A stretch of 17,652 nt of DNA from Tissierellia bacterium (GTDB taxonomy: Bacteria; Bacillota; Clostridia; Tissierellales; Sedimentibacteraceae). The notes below the pieces were generated by a model. It was not told where the DNA came from, made no database searches, and was given only the letters and a program-made list of their open reading frames with translations. Position 1 is the first letter of the stretch. Every line of letters begins with the position of its first letter. The DNA lies in the NCBI GenBank assembly GCA_028700795.1, contig JAQVRY010000004.1, positions 17,953-35,604 on the forward strand. Reading direction: 5' to 3'. A program made the position numbers and the translations under genes. Positions 13,650 to 17,652 of this stretch are shown in pieces.

Positions 13650-15443
13650 TTATTGAACAGCTACAAACACATAAATATTTGCATAAATATATATATCTTC
13701 AGGGTCAGATTTATCAACATTTATATCGTTTATCAGCAATTTAACTTTCAATTCATCATTTTGCGTTTCAATTGTAAGAGTTTCTTGATCCATTAACCCT
13801 TTAGGCTCATTTGCTTTTTCAAAAAGCCCATCTATAAATTCCTTCATTGGAATTTCAATCAATGTATTTGAATCATCTGAAACTGTTATTGTTATATAAC
13901 CCTTTTCATCAAATATCTGCTTAATCGCATAATTTTTGCCTTTCAATGTAAATTCACCCAGCTCTGCATCAGGTTCTCTTTTGTTGTGAATATAAGTTTT
14001 GAAAAACATATCATAATTTTCGATATTGATTTTCTCGTTTTCATTAAGCATAGCATTTAAATAAAGTGTTTCTTCGCGTCCAGGATATCCTGTGTCATAA
14101 TACTGTTCAAACCCGTAAATGTTTCTAAAATTGCCATAGTAATTATCGGCATATTTATCCGGGAACCAGTCCATGTCATCTAAATATCCCATCCCCTGCA
14201 TATAATTTGAAATATTTGTTATTTCATACATATCATCAGTGGAAATATCCGCTCTCTTAACAATCTCACCGTCTACTATCATGTTGTTTCGATTAAGTAT
14301 TTCAGTAAGTCTTCTTTCCTGGCTGTTTTTAGAAACAGTAAATGCATCAACAGGTGGGATTATTGATATCAAAGCAAAGATGGCAGACAATAAAACAATT
14401 GTATTTGAATTTTTCTTTTTGGTGAATATGAGCACAAGAGCACATACAATTGAAAATATTCCGAATAACACCACATAATATCTGGATTCTGTAATGCCGT
14501 AAGCATCAATACGAATATATGAAGATACCATCTGCATTACAACCAAAGGTATTAGTACTAAGGGGAACAGTTTTCTGTAAAGCACAGAAAATTTGTTATT
14601 CAAATTTGAACTTAGAATGTAGATGAAATAACCTGCGGCAGAATATCCTAAAACCATAGGTCCAACTTGACCAACAGGCCACACTCCGCTTGCTAATATT
14701 TTAATGAAATATATAATCAAGACTGCCGTAAATGCAGTAATAAGCGGAATTGTTATATATGAAACCAATATATCCAAAAATTTGGGATATATAAATGAAA
14801 TTTCTTTCTTTGCATCATCATTTTTATCCGTTGAATTAAACTTCGGCAGCAAAGAAAGATAATATAAAGGGGTGAAGAAAATAAATATAATATTGGCTGC
14901 ATGGGCATAAGATTTGTAATCAATGTCATAAAGCAATATGTCAATAGCACCTATAATTGCTGCAATACCAATGTATAAAACTATGCCGTACAGTAGAGAC
15001 GTAAAAGATGCTTTGAAATGGGCGAGTGCCACGTTTCCAAAATTAACAGCATTTTTAGATGATGGTAAAAACAGATATGCTGCAAATAATGCAAAGGAAA
15101 TCACCAGCAAGTGTATAAACATCTTGTTGCTAAACTCGTCATTAGTCAAGAAATAGTAATAACCTGCTGTAAGTAAAATTGTTAATCCATAAAATAAGAA
15201 TGAATTCTTTAAACCCTCAAATCTTTCTAACATGAATCGAACTGCTGTTGCCAAAAGTGCACCAAAGATGCCTGCAAACATATATCTCGATAACAAATCT
15301 ATATCTAATGATGAGTAATCTTCAATAATTAAAAACATAACTGTAGATAATGAAGCTAAGAAAACTATAGTCAAAGGAAACCTGATAACTGTCGTTTTTA
15401 GATTGTAAACCATACTACTTATAAAATTTCTAATCCTACTCAT
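13650..15443 (-). CDS. DUF4153 family polytopic membrane protein
   Basis: The 597-residue protein matches the DUF4153 pattern. About ten to eleven hydrophobic helices fill residues 20-370 (for example PLTIVFLASLSTVMFLII and YVVLFGIFSIVCALVLIF). A soluble C-terminal part of about 220 residues then carries NRNNMIVDGEIVKRADIS, the YMQGMGYLDDM region and a beta-rich end. The soluble domain follows the last helix, but its side of the membrane is not certain from sequence. The function of DUF4153 proteins is unknown. I chose the ATG at 15443 because GAGGTG (15455-15450) lies six bases before it; the GTG at 15452 overlaps that ribosome site. A 12-base palindrome lies upstream. It is transcribed alone, between converging tcdA and its own upstream terminator. 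Confidence 0.87.
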   Translation of the reverse strand: MSRIRNFISSMVYNLKTTVIRFPLTIVFLASLSTVMFLIIEDYSSLDIDLLSRYMFAGIFGALLATAVRFMLERFEGLKNSFLFYGLTILLTAGYYYFLTNDEFSNKMFIHLLVISFALFAAYLFLPSSKNAVNFGNVALAHFKASFTSLLYGIVLYIGIAAIIGAIDILLYDIDYKSYAHAANIIFIFFTPLYYLSLLPKFNSTDKNDDAKKEISFIYPKFLDILVSYITIPLITAFTAVLIIYFIKILASGVWPVGQVGPMVLGYSAAGYFIYILSSNLNNKFSVLYRKLFPLVLIPLVVMQMVSSYIRIDAYGITESRYYVVLFGIFSIVCALVLIFTKKKNSNTIVLLSAIFALISIIPPVDAFTVSKNSQERRLTEILNRNNMIVDGEIVKRADISTDDMYEITNISNYMQGMGYLDDMDWFPDKYADNYYGNFRNIYGFEQYYDTGYPGREETLYLNAMLNENEKINIENYDMFFKTYIHNKREPDAELGEFTLKGKNYAIKQIFDEKGYITITVSDDSNTLIEIPMKEFIDGLFEKANEPKGLMDQETLTIETQNDELKVKLLINDINVDKSDPEDIYIYANIYVFVAVQ

Positions 15444-15470
15444 TAATGTCACCTCTTTCTATTATTTATG

Positions 15471-15482
15471 ACGAATATTCGT
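15471..15482. promoter_or_regulatory. Operator-like palindrome upstream of the DUF4153 gene
   Basis: ACGAATATTCGT is a perfect 12-base palindrome in the leader, 27 bases before the ATG. A TATAAT on the minus strand lies about 35 bases further upstream (near 15510-15515) but has no convincing -35. The palindrome resembles TetR-family operator half-sites; the regulator is unknown. Confidence 0.4.
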
Positions 15483-15566
15483 TAAAATTGTTCCTTTGCA
15501 TATAAAAGTATTATATATACCACATTGTTTTATTATTAAACATGTTGTTGTATATTCATAATTAAG

Positions 15567-15615
15567 AAAGACCCTTGCTTAACTTAATAAATACTAAGCA
15601 AGCAAGGATCTTTTT
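15567..15615. terminator. Stem-loop terminator after the FMN reductase gene
   Basis: CCTTGCTT (15573-15580) pairs with AAGCAAGG (15600-15607), and flanking GA/TC pairs extend the stem past one mismatch. TTTTT follows at 15611-15615 on the plus strand and TCTTTCTTAATTA on the minus strand. No plus-strand gene ends nearby, so it most likely ends the minus-strand reductase transcript. Confidence 0.6.
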
Positions 15616-15621
15616 ATATAT

Positions 15622-15640
15622 CACCTGCCATTGGCCGGTG
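15622..15640. other. Small GC-rich hairpin beyond the FMN reductase stop
   Basis: CACC and GCC (15622-15625, 15627-15629) pair with GGC and GGTG (15633-15635, 15637-15640) around ATT, with one T/C mismatch. It sits between the reductase gene and its terminator. The rest of 15641-15694 shows nothing clear. Confidence 0.35.
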
Positions 15641-15694
15641 TATTAAGTCAGAGTTTTGTACCCCCTACTGTTTTTGGGTTACAATCCTTCCTAT

Positions 15695-16249
15695 CTACCG
15701 CAAGGGCTTTAAAGCGTCGGCCCACGCTATAACTTGGTCAAGCATGGTATGTACCGCACCGTCATGACGCGGGTCCGGTTTAAATACGCTCATATCCTGA
15801 AAATCCGTAAACAATGATAACATTACCTGAGCTCTTACATCTGCCATTTGAAGCTCTCCTGCAACAAGTCTTAGTTGCTCAACTGCACGTGCACCTCCTG
15901 CACTTCCGTAGCTTACAAATCCCGCGGATTTATTCTTCCATTCAACATTTAAAAAGTCAATAGCATTTTTTAATGCTCCTGGAATAGCGTGGTTGTACTC
16001 AGCTGTAACAAATACATAACCATCAAATTCACTTATCTTTTTCGACCATTTTTTTGTATGTTCCTTAGTGTATTGCTGCATCATTGCAGGATATGGCTCA
16101 TCATATAAAGGAAGGTCAAAATCTTTTACATCCACCAATTCAAATTGCGCATCTTCTCTATCCTTAGCTATATTATAAACCCATTTTGCAACGGCTTCTC
16201 CATTGCGTCCCGGTTTAGTGCTTCCTAAAATTATACCTATTTTTATCAT
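15695..16249 (-). CDS. NADPH-dependent FMN reductase (flavodoxin-like)
   Basis: The 184-residue protein belongs to the NADPH-dependent FMN reductase/azoreductase family, flavodoxin-fold enzymes that reduce flavins, quinones or azo compounds. The FMN phosphate loop is ILGSTKPGRNG (7-17). The isoalloxazine-contact segment is TAEYNHAIPGALKNAID (82-98), and YGSAGGARAVEQLR starts at residue 114; all match the family. The C-terminus has the usual VFKPDPRHDGA and a closing helix. GGAGG (16260-16256) precedes the ATG by six bases. Upstream, a long inverted repeat brackets the likely promoter region, suggesting control by a redox- or quinone-sensing repressor, which is not in the window. The physiological substrate is unknown. 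Confidence 0.95.
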   Translation of the reverse strand: MIKIGIILGSTKPGRNGEAVAKWVYNIAKDREDAQFELVDVKDFDLPLYDEPYPAMMQQYTKEHTKKWSKKISEFDGYVFVTAEYNHAIPGALKNAIDFLNVEWKNKSAGFVSYGSAGGARAVEQLRLVAGELQMADVRAQVMLSLFTDFQDMSVFKPDPRHDGAVHTMLDQVIAWADALKPLR

Positions 16250-16280
16250 TTATATCCTCCAAAATTATCAAATTTATATA

Positions 16281-16321
16281 TTTTAACTTCATATTTTATA
16301 TGATACCCTAAGAAGTTAAAA
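16281..16321. repeat. Nested inverted repeats upstream of the FMN reductase gene
   Basis: TTTTAACTTC (16281-16290) and GAAGTTAAAA (16312-16321) are a perfect 10-base inverted repeat. Inside it lies a smaller one, CATAT-TTT-ATATG (16290-16302). The site covers the stretch where a minus-strand promoter for the reductase would be expected, 32-72 bases upstream of its ATG, so it is a plausible operator. Confidence 0.45.
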
Positions 16322-16356
16322 TTAAACAATTAAAAATTTAATGCTGTATAATAAAA

Positions 16357-16386
16357 TTGCTGTTGTATTGGTATTTTTTATATGAT
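16357..16386 (+). promoter_or_regulatory. Candidate promoter of the second degV gene
   Basis: TTGCTG (16357-16362), an 18-base spacer and TATGAT (16381-16386) lie about 57 bases ahead of the ATG at 16443. Confidence 0.4.
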
Positions 16387-16442
16387 AATATTTAGGCAGT
16401 GGCAAATAGCATTACTAAATATTTACAGAAAGGGAAATTGGT

Positions 16443-17315
16443 ATGAAAGACTATACTATTGTTACCGAATCCACTACGGATCTTCCGCAGGATTTAGTTA
16501 ATGAACTGGAAATCGAAATAATTCCTATGACTTTTGGATTTGAAAACGAAAGCTATTTAAATTATCCTGATTTCAGAGAAATGGATATACATAAATTTTA
16601 CGAAAGAATAAAAAAAGGAGAAAGATCCACTACAGCCTTAGTAAATTCTAAGAAGTTTGAAGAATATTTTGAACCAATTATTAAATCAGGAAATGACATT
16701 TTATACATAGGATTTTCGTCAGGCTTGAGCGGCACCTACAGCGCATCTTTAATAGCAGCAGAAGAATTAAAACAGAAATATCCTGATTCGAAAATTATCT
16801 GTGTAGACACATTGGCAGCTTCCATGGGCGAAGGATTGTTGGTTTATTATGCTGCAAAACTTAAACAACAAGGCAAAAGTATGGATGAAGTAAGTCAATG
16901 GGTGCTTGACAACAGATTATCTCTTTGCCAGTGGTTTACGGTGGATGATTTGAATCATTTAAAGAGGGGTGGAAGAGTCAGCCCTATGGCTGCAACCTTG
17001 GGCAGTGCGCTAAATGTAAAACCAATTCTTCATACAGACAATGGAGGATACTTAGTACCCGTCCATAATGTAAGAGGGCGCAAGAAATCAATTGTTGCAT
17101 TATTTGAGCATATGGAAGAGCTTTGCACTGCTCCTGACGGGCAGACTATTTTCATCAGCCACGCAGATTGCTTAGAGGAAACCGAATACTTAGCTGAATT
17201 GATTAAGGAGAAACTGCCGGTTAAAGAAGTAATATTGAATTTCATGGGACCTGTAATCGGCTCACACACAGGACAAGGTGCAATATCACTGTTTTTCTTA
17301 GGAAAAGAAAGATAA
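16443..17315 (+). CDS. DegV family fatty-acid-binding protein (second copy)
   Basis: This 290-residue DegV/FakB-type protein has the full-length family form. It opens MKDYTIVTESTTDLPQDLVN (ESTTDLP at 9-15). RSTTALVN follows, then the diagnostic GFSSGLSGTYSAS, DTLAASMGEG, DLNHLKRGGRVSPMAA and a GSHTGQGAISLFF ending. Family members bind a fatty acid and, where studied, pass it to FakA. Compared with the first copy, motifs are closer to the family consensus, so this copy is the more likely generic fatty-acid carrier. AAAGGG (16430-16435) precedes the ATG by seven bases. The two copies share motifs but are clearly diverged, which argues against a recent duplication. The bound lipid is unknown. 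Confidence 0.95.
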   Translation: MKDYTIVTESTTDLPQDLVNELEIEIIPMTFGFENESYLNYPDFREMDIHKFYERIKKGERSTTALVNSKKFEEYFEPIIKSGNDILYIGFSSGLSGTYSASLIAAEELKQKYPDSKIICVDTLAASMGEGLLVYYAAKLKQQGKSMDEVSQWVLDNRLSLCQWFTVDDLNHLKRGGRVSPMAATLGSALNVKPILHTDNGGYLVPVHNVRGRKKSIVALFEHMEELCTAPDGQTIFISHADCLEETEYLAELIKEKLPVKEVILNFMGPVIGSHTGQGAISLFFLGKER

Positions 17316-17393
17316 GTTAAAATATAAAAGAATGATACATTCCTCTAAAGATTACATAGAAACTATAACATTGAAGGCGTGAGTAAAAGTTCA

Positions 17394-17436
17394 ATAACTG
17401 AAAATACCATTGACAACTGTTGGTATTTTCAGTTAT
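17394..17436. repeat. 16-bp perfect inverted repeat overlapping the tRNA promoter
   Basis: ATAACTGAAAATACCA (17394-17409) and TGGTATTTTCAGTTAT (17421-17436) are exact inverted copies around an 11-base loop. The loop contains most of the -35 box of the tRNA promoter and the right arm runs into its -10 box. It may also act as a terminator for the upstream degV gene. Confidence 0.8.
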
Positions 17437-17439
17437 AAT
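17410..17439 (+). promoter_or_regulatory. Consensus promoter of tRNA-Ser
   Basis: TTGACA (17410-17415), an 18-base spacer and TATAAT (17434-17439) match the sigma-A consensus at all twelve positions. The tRNA begins 22 bases after the -10 box. Confidence 0.85.
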
Positions 17440-17461
17440 TTAATTTGCTGTAAAGCATTAC

Positions 17462-17551
17462 GGAGAGATGTCCGAGTGGTTGAAGGAGCACGCCTGGAAA
17501 GCGTGTGTACGGGAAACTGTATCTGGGGTTCGAATCCCCATCTCTCCGCCA
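17462..17551 (+). tRNA. tRNA-Ser (anticodon GGA), CCA encoded
   Basis: The acceptor stem GGAGAGA (17462-17468) pairs with TCTCTCC (17541-17547), followed by discriminator G and an encoded CCA (17549-17551). The anticodon loop CTGGAAA gives anticodon GGA, which reads UCC and UCU serine codons. A long variable arm (ACGGGAAACTGT region) marks it as a class II tRNA, and GGGGTTCGAATCCCC forms the T arm. Minus- and plus-strand open frames crossing this gene are artefacts. Confidence 0.97.
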
Positions 17552-17604
17552 AAATAAATTGCAGCGTTTTAAAGAATCTAATAAAGATAATGACATAAAA
17601 TTAG

Positions 17605-17647
17605 TATACACGCTTTTTTGATAAGAATTAAGTTGTGTATATTTTTT
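17605..17647 (+). terminator. Probable terminator of tRNA-Ser
   Basis: TATACAC (17605-17611) pairs with GTGTATA (17635-17641), followed by TTTTTT (17642-17647). The loop is long (23 bases), so confidence is moderate. Confidence 0.5.
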
Positions 17648-17652
17648 GTTTA

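Noticed and set aside
17410..17611. Short open frames on both strands across the tRNA-Ser gene
   Set aside because: They translate the tRNA itself (the minus frame gives the familiar DSNPRYSFPY-type artefact) and overlap a complete tRNA with a consensus promoter.
1..17652. CRISPR array, insertion sequence or prophage
   Set aside because: I found no regularly spaced repeats, transposase, integrase or structural phage gene in the window.

Overview
The window is AT-rich, densely packed, and reads like chromosomal DNA of a low-GC Bacillota, most likely an anaerobic clostridium or Tissierellia relative. Supporting signs are AGGAGG-type ribosome sites, sigma-A promoters of the TTGAAT-17-TATAAT kind, a lipoteichoic-acid-synthase-like sulfatase, a ZTP riboswitch, two DegV proteins, a DUF1858 redox protein and a CCA-encoding tRNA-Ser. 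I see no transposase, integrase, phage gene, CRISPR array or rRNA.

Layout. 1-791 (minus): a DMT/EamA transporter cut by the window edge. 986-3376 (plus): cardiolipin synthase, then a diacylglycerol-kinase-family lipid kinase with its own promoter. 3392-4084 (minus): MTA/SAH nucleosidase. 4220-9306 (plus): a GIY-YIG protein, a DegV protein, a double nitroreductase-fold protein, a D-2-hydroxyacid dehydrogenase and a membrane LTA-synthase-like sulfatase. 9368-10222 (minus): a cysteine-rich protein with DUF11-like repeats and no signal peptide. 10375-10887: a small glutaredoxin (plus) facing a DUF1858 CxxC protein (minus). 11074-11979 (plus): an unrecognised coiled-coil protein. 11985-12108: promoter, ZTP (pfl) riboswitch and overlapping terminator. 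12254-13569 (plus): a YbaK-type deacylase and a TcdA/ThiF-like E1 enzyme. 13650-15443 (minus): a DUF4153 membrane protein. 15695-16249 (minus): an NADPH-dependent FMN reductase. 16443-17315 (plus): a second DegV protein. 17462-17551 (plus): tRNA-Ser(GGA).

How the genes may work together (inference). Several concern glycerolipids and the envelope: cardiolipin synthase, a lipid kinase that could recycle diacylglycerol, an LTA-synthase-like enzyme that would release diacylglycerol, and two DegV/FakB-like fatty-acid-binding proteins. A second group handles redox chemistry: the nitroreductase-like protein, glutaredoxin, DUF1858 protein and FMN reductase. A third touches tRNA: the YbaK editing domain, the t6A-cyclising TcdA homologue and tRNA-Ser. 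Most genes appear to have their own promoters, so this is not one operon.

Most notable are a ZTP riboswitch ahead of a YbaK gene rather than a purine or folate gene; a consensus tRNA promoter lying within a 16-bp inverted repeat; operator-like inverted repeats ahead of three minus-strand genes; and the DUF11-like protein without an export signal. No clearly new multi-gene system is visible. The best candidates for novelty are the riboswitch-ybaK pairing, the DUF11-like protein and the coiled-coil protein.
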